A stretch of 64,000 nucleotides of DNA. Source: Hymenopellis radicata (lineage: Eukaryota; Basidiomycota; Agaricomycetes; Agaricales; Physalacriaceae). The position numbers and the translations under genes are program-made. Below are positions 48,686 to 60,352 of this stretch, one piece after another. Numbering within the stretch: the stretch's first letter is position 1; each line of letters opens with the position of its first letter. Under the pieces are notes generated by a model. It worked only from the letters and a program-made list of their open reading frames with translations, did not search any database and was not told where the DNA came from. Location: the NCBI GenBank assembly GCA_015501595.1, contig JADNRX010000006.1, positions 248,001 to 312,000 on the forward strand. The letters run 5' to 3'.

Positions 48686-48926
48686 GGTTTGTGTTACCAG
48701 GCGTCGATCATCTCGTCACTCCTTCCTCTTTGATTTTCAACGAACAAAGGGTATGAAAATGCGCCTAAACGAACCAAACGTCGAGCATATACGCCAGCCG
48801 AAGCAAAGGGAAGAAAGGCCGCTGAACGATATTGTTTATTATTTATTTTATGTATGTAAAGTTTATGTTTGAATGCGGACTGCGTAATAAAGGTTATAAA
48901 ATCGCTCTTGCCATACCACCGTCACC

Positions 48927-49748
48927 ATGGATGTTCCCACCACCAGCACGATGAACAAAATGCACCTATCACCACGCCTCTCGACGTCGCCTGTACGAAT
49001 GGGCTCGCTATCCCCGTCGTCGATTCCGTCGTCGCCGACGTCGGTGAAATCATCGTCGTCTGCCATCTTTGAGCGCGACATTGAGCAAATTGGCTCACCC
49101 ACCCACGCGCAACACAATCCTCACCGCATCCCGCGGGCAAAAAACACCGAACTCAGCGTGCCCAGCGTTCTGGACAGTGCTGCTGCGATACTGACAGAGG
49201 ACGGTGGCAACGATGTTGATGTCGAGCTCGTTAGTCGGAGTCCTCTAGGCAGTCGGAGCCCATCGCCGCGGCACAGCCTGCTCTTGGGCTCACCAGCCAT
49301 CTCCTTCATGTCGTCGTCGCTCTCTCCGCCCGCCAATAAGCCGGGCTTCACACATGAAGATCCGCCGACTCCAACATCCGCATATTACTCGATGCAAAGC
49401 TCGCCCGCGACGGCCACGCGCGAGCTGCCGCCTTCCTCGCCTTCCCTCTCCAGCCATGCTCCCCTCTCAAACCACTCCAAGCGTCTGTCGTTTGTGTCGT
49501 ATTCCGACCTCCTTGCCTCGACGCCATTGTCAACGGTGCCGCTCACGTCCCTCACCACTGAGCCCGCAGAGCCTCCTCATTTGATGGAGAATGGCGGTGT
49601 TCATTCACCCGTGTACGACGAATGGGAGCGGGAGGGCCTGGGCATGGGCCTTGAAGAGCGACTGGCGGCCCTGGCGGCGTCCAGTCCCTCAAGCGGCCAT
49701 CGCACACGGCCCAATACACGACCGTCGTCGTTCATCTCTCAATTCTAA
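48927..49748 (+). CDS. Ser/Pro-rich hypothetical protein
   Basis: A single exon of 273 aa, very rich in Ser, Pro and Thr with many S-P and S-S-P-S-S sites. Short conserved-looking pieces are S-S-A-I-F-E-R-D-I-E-Q, R-L-S-F-V-S-Y-S-D-L-L and E-W-E-R-E-G-L-G-M-G-L-E-E-R-L. These isolated islands in a disordered protein suggest docking motifs and phosphoregulation. No signal peptide or membrane segment. It sits in tandem 240 bp downstream of the previous gene and its function is unknown. Confidence 0.75.
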   Translation: MDVPTTSTMNKMHLSPRLSTSPVRMGSLSPSSIPSSPTSVKSSSSAIFERDIEQIGSPTHAQHNPHRIPRAKNTELSVPSVLDSAAAILTEDGGNDVDVELVSRSPLGSRSPSPRHSLLLGSPAISFMSSSLSPPANKPGFTHEDPPTPTSAYYSMQSSPATATRELPPSSPSLSSHAPLSNHSKRLSFVSYSDLLASTPLSTVPLTSLTTEPAEPPHLMENGGVHSPVYDEWEREGLGMGLEERLAALAASSPSSGHRTRPNTRPSSFISQF

Positions 49749-50427
49749 TAATTAATGTATTACCATGGAATTCCTCTTCCCTTTTTTGTGAACTACTTAT
49801 TTCTCTAGGTTCTGGTGCTGCTTTCGAAGAATCCCCTCTATTTAACTATCTCTCTACCTAATTACTAGTGGCTGCTTAACGTTATCGCTACACTATCGTA
49901 CATATGTCTTGACGAACTGTTTATGACCTGTTTACCATGTAATCCAATTTGTTGCTATGTTTTGTGCACACTGCATTCAAACGAACTTGCAATTGTCATG
50001 CTCGAAGCGAAACCAGACGTCATAACCGGGTCCATCGGCCCGAGCTCCGTATCCTGTGTCCAAACGCCAACAACTTTCGTGCACAACACAGCTCACCTAC
50101 AAGCCTCACAGGACTGCTGCCTTCATTTCTTCTTCTTCGGAACACTGGTACTGTTCGATGAGTATTGATCTTCCTTTGATTCTGATTCAATGTTTAAAAA
50201 CTTCAAGTCCATCTGTTTCATAATTGACATCCTTCTTGCGGACTTCTCGTACTCCTCGCTGTCCAGCGTCCCCACAACTAGACTATCTAAGACTTCATTC
50301 AGGTCTCAAATGTCCGATGATTACTTCTTCGAATTCAGTACTTAACATACAGGGATGATGGGATTGATCTCACGCGTATCATATAAGCGCCATGTTCAAT
50401 CTGCCACCCCTCCCTGCTCCGCCCACC
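49749..50427. other. Intergenic region upstream of paralog C
   Basis: Short frames around 49923-50168 have no recognisable content. No repeat or RNA gene seen. Confidence 0.5.
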
Positions 50428-51695
50428 ATGGTCACTTACATCGTGGACGACCAGGACACGGATATCACCTTTCTGTGCCCCACGGTACCGAAGAACGAGC
50501 CCAACTCGTACTTCCAGGATACGTGGTCCACTATCGGGAATGATACCGTCTGTAACGATGGATGGTTCAAGTATACATTCAGAGGTATGCATCATCCCTT
50601 TCCGTGCATCTCCAACAACAACTGTTGATCATCGACTCATGCAGGCCAGGGAGTGAACATTAACAGCGGCCTCTCCGGCGGCGCCACCAAGTCTTACAGT
50701 GTCAGCCTGGATGGCGATGCACTGCAACCTCAAACCGGCGAGGGCGGATATGACTCGGGCATGCTCGCGGACGAGGAGCACACGGTCATGTATGCCACGG
50801 GCGCGATGTCGTACTCTCCAAACTTTGATTATCTCACGGTGCTGGCCGGGAACACGACAAAGATGAGAGGGCGTTCGGTTATCGTCGATGATAATGACGG
50901 CGTCATCAAGTACAGCGGCGCCGGGTGGGTATCCGCCAGTATCATCAACTCTGTGGAGGCTTTCCCGTATGGGCGCGGGCCCTATCGCGATAGCGTGCAC
51001 TGGACCAAGGAAGTCGGAGAGTCCTTATCTTTCGAGTTCCTTGGCGAGTCCCATCGCTCTCCCCTCCATGCTTTCCCCTGACCGTACTCCCCAGGATCAT
51101 CTGTCGCGTTGTACTCCGTCTTGCCCGCCCAAAAGGACGGCGGGATAACAATTCAGTACTTCATCGACGACAACTTCGTCACTGCAGCCGGTGTCTCCAA
51201 TACGGGCAACACACCCGTCCCCATGTTCAAACTGTTCGAAGCGGATGGGTTGAGCGACGGGACTCACGTTCTCATGGCTAACATAACCTCCGTCATCAGC
51301 TCGTATTCAATCGGCATGGACTTCGTGACGTACACGTCGTCGTTCGATAACATTAGTGAAATGCCGACGACGGGTTTGTCCTCGAGTTCCTCAGGATCTA
51401 CAGGGAGTGGATCTGGCACTCACAAGCGGAATCATGTCGGCGCCATCGTCGGAGGTGTCTTGGGTGGTTTGGCTTTCATTGGTATAGTCATGCTCGCGCT
51501 TTATGTGTTGAGGGCGCGGAAACGACAACAGCAGCGCTCACGGGCGGCTGCTACTGTCATTGGGCGAAACTTCAATTCTCAGCTAGGTGTGTATGCTCAT
51601 CCTCAAATTGCAACTGGTGTCTCACGCAATATCGGACAGATGTGAAGGTGGTGCCGAGACCCGAATCGCACCCTATGTCGCCGCGACAGGTTTGA
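50428..51695 (+). CDS. Signal-less single-pass membrane protein, paralog C
   Basis: Four exons (50428-50584, 50645-51043, 51095-51586, 51640-51695) sum to 1,104 nt, 367 aa, again all phase 1. Intron 2 uses a GC donor (GCGAGT...CCCCAG), which gives F-L-G-S-S-V-A-L-Y as in paralog B (F-R-G-S-S-V-A-L-Y). It starts M-V-T-Y-I-V-D-D-Q-D-T-D-I-T-F-L-C-P, has the membrane helix A-I-V-G-G-V-L-G-G-L-A-F-I-G-I-V-M-L-A-L and the tail V-I-G-R-N then D-V-K-V-V-P-R-P-E. It is on the opposite strand from A and B. Confidence 0.87.
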
Positions 51696-52889
51696 ACTAG
51701 GTGGCTGTTTGTATTATCTATATCTATCCAATATACCAACAAGCTTACAGAACCTGCCTTCGGCAGCGGCCCTCGCAGGCTCGGACCCCTTTACCTTCGT
51801 CAGTTTCCTTCAGCTTGTTGGGGCTCTGCCCCAAACCCCGTTCTAAGTGCTGTAGTAGTGTTACATTTTGGGAATGATGTACTGACATAATATACTTTAT
51901 AATTTTGCTCTGTCGTCGTTCCATTGTTGAAATATTCACCATGTCAAATGCAGCCGTCAACTGTACCCGCCTCCAACTGTGTCGCAGCTGTGGCACAGCC
52001 GTCGCCCGTGCAGGTGAACATTCTACAGAGTTGAGTGAACTTTTGAGGGGCATCGCAATGCCGATCCTCGTGCAGTGCAGCAAGGTAAACAGCACTGTAG
52101 ATCTAATCTTTGGTTGGAGTCGCCGGGATTCTTTTGGCCAAAAGGTCATTCGGTGCCATAGATAATAATTTTAATGCTCTGTGGCACAGCACCCATGTCA
52201 ATAACCTACACTGTGCCTTCCGTTGTGCAGTGATGGTGGGCATCCGCCACATTCCTATATTGTTGTTCCTACAATACCTTGTTCTTGATAGACTGACTGT
52301 AGTTGAAAACTCATCATATCCTCGCACTGTCTATTGTGTCGGCACCTCTCATCTCTCATCCCTTGTGTTATTGTCTTTGTGGCTCTCTCTGCTGTTGCGT
52401 TCCATCTCTTAATTTTTCATGACTTTCTGGTAGTCATAGTAGTCATAGTAGTTACATGCAGTGTGTAGTCCTCTTGCAGTCTTCCTTCCCATCTGGTGTG
52501 ATTCTGCGGTGTTAGGAGATGCACAAACAGATGGAAATGTACTGCCCAGACGCGCTGGGAGGAAAACGACGTGTTTGGTGCGGAGATCGCCGGGAAAGTC
52601 CCACGACCCGGCAAACGGCTCAGGAGGAAAGCCGGACGCACCGACGGGTCTGCTTATGTAAATAAAAACTCGATTTACTGATGTAAGCTAACTACCCGGC
52701 CCCGATCTCTCTTTCTTAGTAGACTTAGTAGATATGTATACAATTATGGATCTAGCGCGGTGGCGCTTGTTGTTCAGTTGCGCACTAGTTTAGACTGTAT
52801 GTCGAACATGTGGTGCTATACCTTTCGGAAGTACTGTCCATCGCACTATTCGTGTCTATCTTAATTACCGCCTCAGGCGCCAGCAAAGA
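51696..52889. other. Gene-free region with short hairpins and a simple repeat
   Basis: No supported gene. It contains GC-rich hairpins at 51754-51766 and 51818-51834, two copies of the small palindrome CTGTGGCACAG near 51991 and 52178, and a TAGTCATAG-type simple repeat at about 52433-52455. Confidence 0.5.
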
Positions 52890-54191
52890 TTACAAGGATA
52901 TCTGCAAAAGCTCGGTAACGAGTCTGTGCAAGGTCTCTGGTTGGTTAAACCACTCGGTCGCAGCATCAGGATACATCTTCTGTAGTTGCGAGTAGTATTT
53001 CGTGGCAAGGAAGTCCAGGATGGCGTCCTCCGAGCTAGAAAACGTCGAATGAATGTCAGAGAGTGATATAAACAGAGATGGGACATACAATCCCAGGCGC
53101 CTTTGCACCGCCTTCATTGGCTCCGTGTTCAAAAGCTTCGGAAGGCCTGCAGCATCCTTGTGAACACAGTATGAGAAACTGTCTGTATGCATCAACTCGA
53201 AGTCCAGGACGGCCTTGTTATGGTAATCAAATTCGACTTTCCAAGAGTGGGCTTGAAAGGCGAGAGAAACGGCAGGATTCGCGTCGAGAGGCTGTAAAGG
53301 GACCACGAGAGTCTTGGAGTCGCCCATCCAACGAAGAACCGTTGAAAACTCTGATTTGGGAGTGGTGGCGTTGTGGGAGGTGACAAAGTCCTTCAGCTTC
53401 CAACCACGGTCGGCGTATTTCTGCCGGCCAAGTTCTTGACCACTTCCATTCGTAGTGATGTTCAGCGCTTCCATTTTCACGAACGTTGCTCGCGGATATA
53501 GAGAGTACGCTTTGTCGTAGGCAATGAAGTTCATAGGGGCGGCTGAAAGAGAAGACACCTGTTAGCTGCCAATGTGTAAGAAGAGTTCGGACATACTGCA
53601 GTGGAATGAGAGAATTATCTCAATCGGTGTTCCTTTCGCCGTGATGAGCTGCACTTTTTCGCCATTACGGTAAAAATCGTAGACGTCCGCGATACCGCGA
53701 AAGTCGTAGTCAGGTCTGTGAACTTCAAGTGTATGGGCGACACCATCAAAAAGTTCAAAGAAGCTGGTCTTTCCAGTCTCCTTCTGGGTGTCTCGGGGGA
53801 CAAAGGTGAAGCCAATGGAGAGCAGAAATGCCCCAACAGCGCGTCCGTGGCGATGCTCCGCGTAGACGTCAAGGTCCGAGTCAGGCAGGAATTCGTCCCG
53901 GAAGAACTGAATGGCACTGGAGCCTGAGACAAGAACGCCGTTCTCCGCCTGCAACCTGCGGAACGCGTTCATCTCGGCCTCCAAAGGGAAAAAACGACCC
54001 AGGAGCCGGCATAAGACATGATGGTAGTACGCCCGGTGGGCATCGCGCCATTTCTTTGATACACGGGAAACTCGTGCGAGATCCCTTGGAGACAGATTCT
54101 CAAAAACATGCGAGAACAGTTCTGGAGGACTAGAAAGGAAAATGAAGACATTTCTGGATGAAAACACAATCCCTTACAAGTGGGTGGGCAT
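52890..54191 (-). CDS. F-box protein with a nucleotidyltransferase-like domain
   Basis: Four exons (54191-54178, 54129-53597, 53542-53089, 53034-52890) sum to 1,146 nt, 381 aa. The F-box is at the N-terminus: F-P-P-E-L-F-S-H-V-F-E-N-L-S-P-R-D-L-A-R-V-S-R-V split by the first intron. Residues about 75-110 hold G-S-S-A-I-Q-F-F and P-D-S-D-L-D-V-Y, the G-S...D-x-D signature of the nucleotidyltransferase fold. The C-terminal half is helical. The protein may recruit substrates to an SCF ligase with a degenerate NTase module as adaptor, or keep activity. An upstream in-frame ATG exists at 54238. Confidence 0.8.
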
Positions 54192-55634
54192 AATTGGAGT
54201 TCTTCTCGGTCTCCATACCCTATAATTGAGGGAAAACATTTTTGCAGAGGTGGCGTGAAAAAAGGTAGCGTTTCTGTTAGCTAAAGCTACGTGAGCTTGC
54301 GAACGGCTAGCGTCAGTGTAAGATAAGGCAAGGAGTGTTACAGACGTCGTCTTAGAGCCGGGCGAAATCGATGACATGGCTGTGATGACTGTCTGATCTA
54401 TTTCGGGCCCGAGATCGTGTGCGTGTCAAGCCTCTTGCTCGACGCGACCACCACTGGCAATCCGAGCGTATCAGTCGCTCGATGGCCCACCTCTCATCAT
54501 TCTCCTCCTTTTTGGATCTCCTCATACCTACGGCAGTAACAATTTACAATGCCGGTACCTTAGACGTCTTCGACTTCGCAGCTGGGCAGATATGGGCCCA
54601 ACATAGTCGACGAGATAGAAAGCAGGGTGGAGCGCGAGCCATATTGTGATGCAGTGATGCAGTGAGCATTTTCCTATGTGTTGGTTGGTCTTCGTCCACC
54701 TCCACTTTCGTTATCCGGGCCCTGCTCTCCTCCGGGTTTGCCATCCCACTTGTGCTAGAAAATAGCCAACCTATCAACCTCTCCTCTCCTCTACCTCTTG
54801 CCTCACCTCACCTCACCTCTGCCTCACCTCACCTCTGCCTCACCTCACCACTGACCTTACCTCACCAGATCACCTCCCAATAGCCAACCTCTACCTCTTG
54901 CCTCACCTCACCTCTGCCTTGCCTCACTAGAGACCTTATCCCACCAGATCACCTCTCATTATTCCTCCTGGTACCTCAAAAGCCGGCATCTGTCACCTCA
55001 AGGAGCTTGCTTTCAAAAACAGGCTCAATTCTTGTACTCGCACTGCTCTGTGTGGGGGTTCGAGTTTGGTTGGTTCAAGTACACCCTCAGCGAGCTTCGC
55101 TCTGGGAGCCGTGCTCCGTGTGGTATGTTTGGGTTTACTCTCTCCTTCCCTCAAACCCATTCTCCTTGTGTACTGGGCACGACATCACCCTCTGCCTTTT
55201 CGAGTCGGGCGTCCACCGCCACACTTCGACAGGCAGACCGCCGCTTTGCGGCATCGTCGTGTCCCCCCACAACCCACAACGCTAGTCCTCTCCATCGCTT
55301 CCATCCGGACGCCTCTCACGCACAAGACAAAGGTCGCGCGACTTGCCTTATCGCGACTGTCTGGCCAGTGGCGACTGTGGTCAGGGTGGTCGGGAATAGA
55401 AGATCGTGGGAGTAATTTAAGTGACAGTGACGATTGACCCCTAAGTAGTCCCGTGATCGGTCTACGCGTTTGTCACAGGCGGAGCTAACGCCACACTCAC
55501 AGCCCGTAAACTCCACTCCAAAACTGAATGATTAGATGCTGTGTATCCCATATTAACCGTCTTCAAGCAAGAGACCGGACTGGTGGTGTAGATTCAACAA
55601 CTTCTAGAGCAAAATTCACTTTGTACAAACGTTA
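54192..55634. other. Gene-free region
   Basis: Outside the minisatellite, there are three GC-rich hairpins at 55089-55101, 55105-55117 and 55240-55252. Plus-strand frames in this region are low-complexity or hairpin-derived. No supported gene. Confidence 0.5.
54761..54957. repeat. CCTCA-type minisatellite with a larger internal duplication
   Basis: The stretch is built from CCTCACCT and TCTGCCT units. Two larger blocks share the same outline: 54761-54878 and 54879-54957 both start AATAGCCAACCT and end near CCAGATCACCTC. The second block is a shorter version of the first. Confidence 0.85.
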
Positions 55635-57207
55635 CTATGACAAGGATGCGCCGACAAAGGTGGGCGCCAGACAGACACCCTCTTTCGTCCGAATTTTGTG
55701 CACCTTCTTCGTGACAGGGTTTACCCATGCAGCCTCTCTTGTCTCAAGAGTGATAAATCCTGTGAAATGAGGCTAAGCAAGAAATGCAAGGTGGATCTGG
55801 TAAGGACGTGCCTGGTTGTAACTGTCTCGAATATCTTCTTCTTGGGGTTCAGCTGGGAAAGCGGCGTCGCATCTGACTCACGGTCAGTAACAAGTTGCAA
55901 ACATATGTCAAAAAGAACGTACCCTCAAACTCTTCGCCCTCAAAGTAGACGCGATCCCCAGGCTTGGACCCAGGTGGGGGCTGGATGAGCTCGATACCCC
56001 TGTCCTTGCCGTCTTTATGTGTAGCCTGAAGACAATGAAACTTGAGTTAACATAGAGAAGTTAACTGAACGTACTGCGAGAACCATGGCGAAGCTCTTAA
56101 CGCCACGCATGTTGGCGGGTTTGAGATTACACTGTAGCAATATAAGAATAGTACGTTCAGAGGCGAAGAAGCAACATACCACAGCAACAAGGTACTTGCC
56201 CTGCATCTGCTCGATGGGAATATAGTGGACAAGACCAGATACAACTGTTCGCGGACCCGTCTCTTCGCCAATGTCAATTTGCTAGAAGTACTTGGTTGAG
56301 AATCACACGACCAGAGGAAGCTGCAAGTACCTCGATGTACAGCCCATCAGCATCAGGGTGCTTCTTGACTGTTATATCATGAGAAGATATAAAGAAAATA
56401 GAGGCGAAAACTCACCATCTATAATGTGGCCAACACGAAGATCTATCATCGAGGGTACAGGTTCGCCTTCGTCGGCAGCGGGTGAAGCAGCCTTGCCGCC
56501 CTTCTTCTTGCCAGCGTCTTGTGCCGGAGCAGTAGCAGCATCCTTTTTCTTGTCCTTCTTCTCTTTCTTCTGTGTCTTGGGTTCAGATGTCGTAGCCGCC
56601 GCTTCCGTCGGTGGGGTAGATGCGGTCGCTTCGGCTGGTGGCGTGGCAGCTGGAGTCTTCTCTTTCTTCTTCTTTGGAGGTTCAGCAGTGCGCTCCAATT
56701 TCGGTGCGCGCAACAAGTCGAACGACACGAGAGGGAAGGATGATAGTTTTTCGGCGGATTTGCGAACAGGTGGACATGACTGGATGTGGTCAAAGTAGCG
56801 CGTTAGGGCGGGATGGGAAAAGTATTGAGTTGGCTGGAACTTGGCCTGTAGGCATGTGAGCACGGGGACATCCGGGTATGAAGAGCGTACAAAGCTTGGA
56901 TGCAAAGCGCCATAGAGTGCAACGTCGCCGCAGTGAGATAGTTGCCGACAACGTATGTTTTGGGTATCAGTTGGGTATCGAGGGCCTATCAACCAATCAG
57001 AGGCAATCCAGCGCCATGAATGAGAAAACAGACCGCCAAGTTGTCCTGCTTGACAATTTCTCCCTGTCCGACCTTTTCAAGCCATCCGTTTACTTCAGAC
57101 TGGTCCGCATCGGTCTTCCCGAGAAAAGTCGAGTCGCCGTCGGCCGTTGTGGTGACCAGCGCCTTCACGGGACCACTCAGTTTGGAAACAGACGCTTGAA
57201 AAGACAT
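55635..57207 (-). CDS. ARC1: tRNA-aminoacylation cofactor Arc1 (EMAPII/tRNA-binding domain)
   Basis: The N-terminus (exon 57207-57034) and the next exon (Y-V-V-G-N-Y-L-T-A-A, D-V-A-L-Y-G-A-L-H-P-S-F) form the GST-C-like domain that docks MetRS and GluRS. A Lys-rich middle (K-K-K-K-E-K, E-K-K-D-K-K-K-D) follows. The EMAPII OB-fold has L-R-V-G-H-I-I, K-H-P-D-A-D-G-L-Y, R-T-V-V-S-G-L-V-H-Y-I, N-L-K-P-A-N-M-R-G-V-K-S, L-N-P-K-K-K-I-F-E and terminal F-V-G-A-S-L-S. It delivers tRNA to synthetases in the cytosol. Two frame breaks occur: one base short near 56921-56932 and one base long near 55811-55823. For a single-copy housekeeping gene I favour sequence errors. Confidence 0.9.
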
Positions 57208-58375
57208 GGAAGGTGGACGTGATCGCGGTAGGAATCGATAAAGACGTCGAGTCAAGAACTCCATCAAGATTTCCTGACCCGGGGTAACTCTCGTCCTCAC
57301 GAGCAATATCTTTTCAAGAGTTGCTCAAGAGAGCTTACACGATCTCCTCTATACTGTTGTTTTGACGACCTTTACATGACTCCGACTGGTTGCCTCTGTA
57401 ATGCTCGCCATTTCGTAATTCGTTGAACCGAGAACCTACTCTCCATTCCCTGCTCTGATGTACGGAGCGTATCTTGTTTCGAAAGCACACACCTCTTGAT
57501 TACCAGTAGACTCTATTCCAACTCTATTCAGCAGACGTGTTAGCTGGTATGTTTAGTAAGAACCAATGTATTTCAGGAAGAGCTTCCAATAAAGAAGATA
57601 TTTCTATTTGCCATAGTTATGGACTGGGCTGTACAAGGCGACATGTATCACAAGTATGCATTATCAAACACTGAGTGAAAATGTACATGTGGAGATTCAA
57701 GTACAGTAGACTCAAATGTGGCGTAACAAATGCTCTATAGACTAGGGTTAGGGTTAGAACTTGCAACCGACCAAAAAAAAAGGGCCCACCCAGCCAGAGT
57801 GGCCAAAGTGGGACAGGAAAATATTGAGACGGTGCATAAGCCGAAGCCTATACAAGCCGCAGACACCCTCCGTATGGACAGGGTCGCCGTGCTATGAAGG
57901 ATCTCCACGGCCCACAAATCCGGAACGTGAAGGGACTTATGCCATCAAGGTAAGTATGAGGTGTTCATATCTTCACGCTCAGCTTTTATACTGCAACAGC
58001 GCGCGCACGGACCATGTCATTCACCTTCCTTTCTGGGTATTATACGTTCGCAGTTCTCGATCGATCGACCACTTGTCTTCCCCAGCCTACAACGTCAATT
58101 TCTCTTTTGCGTGTGCCTAGGATGAAGTCGCTTCTTCAAGTGCCGCGCGCGACCATCATATCAACAGTGACTCGTAGTTCTTTAACGTGCGAGTCGGCAT
58201 GTACACTCAACTACTTAGCAGAACGCGTCGCGCCTGGGATAATTGTGGAGAACTCGCAAGAGGTGGTTAGAACACCTGCGCCTCTGTCCGCGAGAGCAGG
58301 GACACTACTACAAAGCATTGATATCCATATCGTTGAGCAGATTTAAGGTAGGAGAAGAGCATAACTATCGATTTC
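57208..58375. other. Gene-free region
   Basis: No supported gene. It contains a short telomere-like tract (57743-57757). Confidence 0.5.
57743..57757 (+). repeat. Short interstitial telomere-like tract
   Basis: The sequence is TAGGGTTAGGGTTAG, two and a half units of TTAGGG, the fungal telomere repeat. It is isolated, with no neighbouring copies. Confidence 0.8.
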
Positions 58376-60352
58376 TCAAATACATCCTAAAACCTTGCCT
58401 ACATCTTCATGCCTGGGTGTAAGCTTCAGACTATACGGCATGGGGGAGCGCCCCGATAGTCCATCGTACTCTTTCAAATCAATTGGTGCACCGGGTATCT
58501 GCTCCATCGTGAAAGACCAGAGGAGTCGGGAGATTCCAAGGAAAAGCGCGCGGTCCGCAAGAGCCACACCTATACATATTCGACGACTGCGATAATTCGG
58601 TGAACGTCCGGAACAGGAATTTTACCAACGTACCCGACACCATACATCCAATGATCACGCTTACAGGGATCTGCCTGATTAGCGCTTTCAATAGACGTGA
58701 GGACGTCCTCCCATGAAGCGATCCGGCTGCGTGAGACGTCAGCTTCGCGCTCAATCATGGACGTCGAAGTATGGCACTCACGTTTGAACGCAAGAGGATC
58801 TGGATACCGGTCTGCGTCAAAGTGCATCGAATAGGTATTGCAGATAACGACCGTGTTTTCCGGAATAAGCTTTCCTTCATACATAAAGTCTTCTGTCGAC
58901 ATATGCGGTGTACCCAACCAGAAGGGATTGTGGTACCGTTCGACCTTCAACGCGTTAGAATACGCTATTCTGCGATCAGGAAGGCATTTCACCTCTTTGA
59001 TGATAGCCCTACAGTAAGGCAAGTTCTTCTCATCGTTTACATCCGGCACTCTGTCCATGCCCACAACGCGATCCATCTCTTCGTGCGCCTTTCGTTGGAT
59101 ATCCGGGTGTGCCGCAATATGTGCTGCAAACCATTGAAGAACGCCGGCTGTCTTAGTCCAATGACGTATTATTAGTTGTGTTTGATGATAAGTGCAAGCA
59201 CATACGGTTCTCAACACCGCAATCATGTACGCTGCAGTGAGCATCGTCATATCCAGATGGTCTAAGCCCTCTTTCTCCTGAATCTGCAGTAACGTCTTCG
59301 CAAAACAGTCAGGAACCGCAATACCATTTTGAAGATCAGCTTTCATCTGATGGAGCATGCCTCCGTAGAAGTTGACGGTATCTTCTTGTAGCTTGCGACC
59401 GCGTCGCCACATACTTGTGGGGAGCCGTTGGAGAAATGGGAGGAAGTCAACCAAGTTTGAGACAGGTCCTGTACAATTCCTACATGGCTGGATGAGCAAT
59501 GGCGGAAAGAATCGCACTGATTAGAGTTACATGAATTCACGACTGATGCGCAGGATGTCTACGACGAGCTCATCATCGACGCTTGAAGTACGGCGACCGA
59601 ACGTGATTTGAAACATGTTATTAAGGGGTAGCGCCAAGAAATTTCTGCGTAGTCTGTGGATGAGGACCAGGATAGCATTTGATAATGACAAGTCTCGCCT
59701 GAGGATTGACGACGCGTGTACCTCCTTGGCTGGCTTGGTACAACGTCTTCACCATGTCCATGGCTTCGAAATTCATTGTCGCTTCAAATTTCGAGACCGC
59801 CGATGTCTGGACATACGACGCAGCAATTCGACGGTGTTTTCGCCTGGCTCAGATAAGTAATGGTATCCTGAAAAGGCTTGATGAAAAAACTTGCCATAAA
59901 TCTCCGTACGGCGAGCCAGTGATGGCGCGTCCTTGAATATCGTCTGGGCTTTGATGAACATGTTCTTGCGCGACGAAAAGATGGCTCATTGGTAACGAGA
60001 AGATCTTTGACAATGACGGATCCGACACAGAGAGAAACGACTGATTTCCAAGACGGAACGAATACATCTTCCCATATTTCTTAGTCCAGCGGTGGAGAGT
60101 GAGCTCTGGTAGTGCGTTAGGAACGGGAAGGATCCTGGGACGAAGTCAGATGCCAAGGTGAGAGCGAGGTCTAGGACTGCACGAACTAGAACGGGGATGC
60201 CTTTAGGCCATTGAAGCCGAAATAGCAGGAGCACAGATAATGTAGAAACCAGCAAGAAGTATCGTCGTCCCAAGTGCAAGCCACCACAAGGAGGACACGA
60301 GTACGTGGGATCCATGAGGAGCAAGTTGAAAAAGGCGAGAAAACCCTGCCAT
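58376..60352 (-). pseudogene. Cytochrome P450, interrupted by several frame breaks
   Basis: The N-terminus has a membrane anchor (W-L-A-L-G-T-T-I-L-L-A-G-F-Y-I-I). P450 blocks follow: W-T-K-K-Y-G-K-M-Y-S-F-R-L-G, G-R-A-I-T-G-S-P-Y-G-D-L-W, I-T-F-G-R-R-T, V-S-N-L-V-D-F-L-P-F, A-A-H-I-A-A-H-P-D-I-Q, the K-helix E-V-E-R and H-N-P-F-W-L-G-T-P-H. The heme-binding motif is Y-G-V-G-R-R-I-C-I-G, formed across the last intron. The family is the CYP450 group common in Agaricomycete expansions. Frame breaks occur near 59983, 59931, 59625 and in the segment before the A-D-P-C-K-R-D-H-W block. Most would be closed by one C or G in a short run, so a true pseudogene and a badly called intact gene are both possible. 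Confidence 0.75.

Noticed and set aside
54761..54957. CRISPR-like array
   Set aside because: Units are short CCTCA-type tandem repeats without unique spacers, in a eukaryotic genome.
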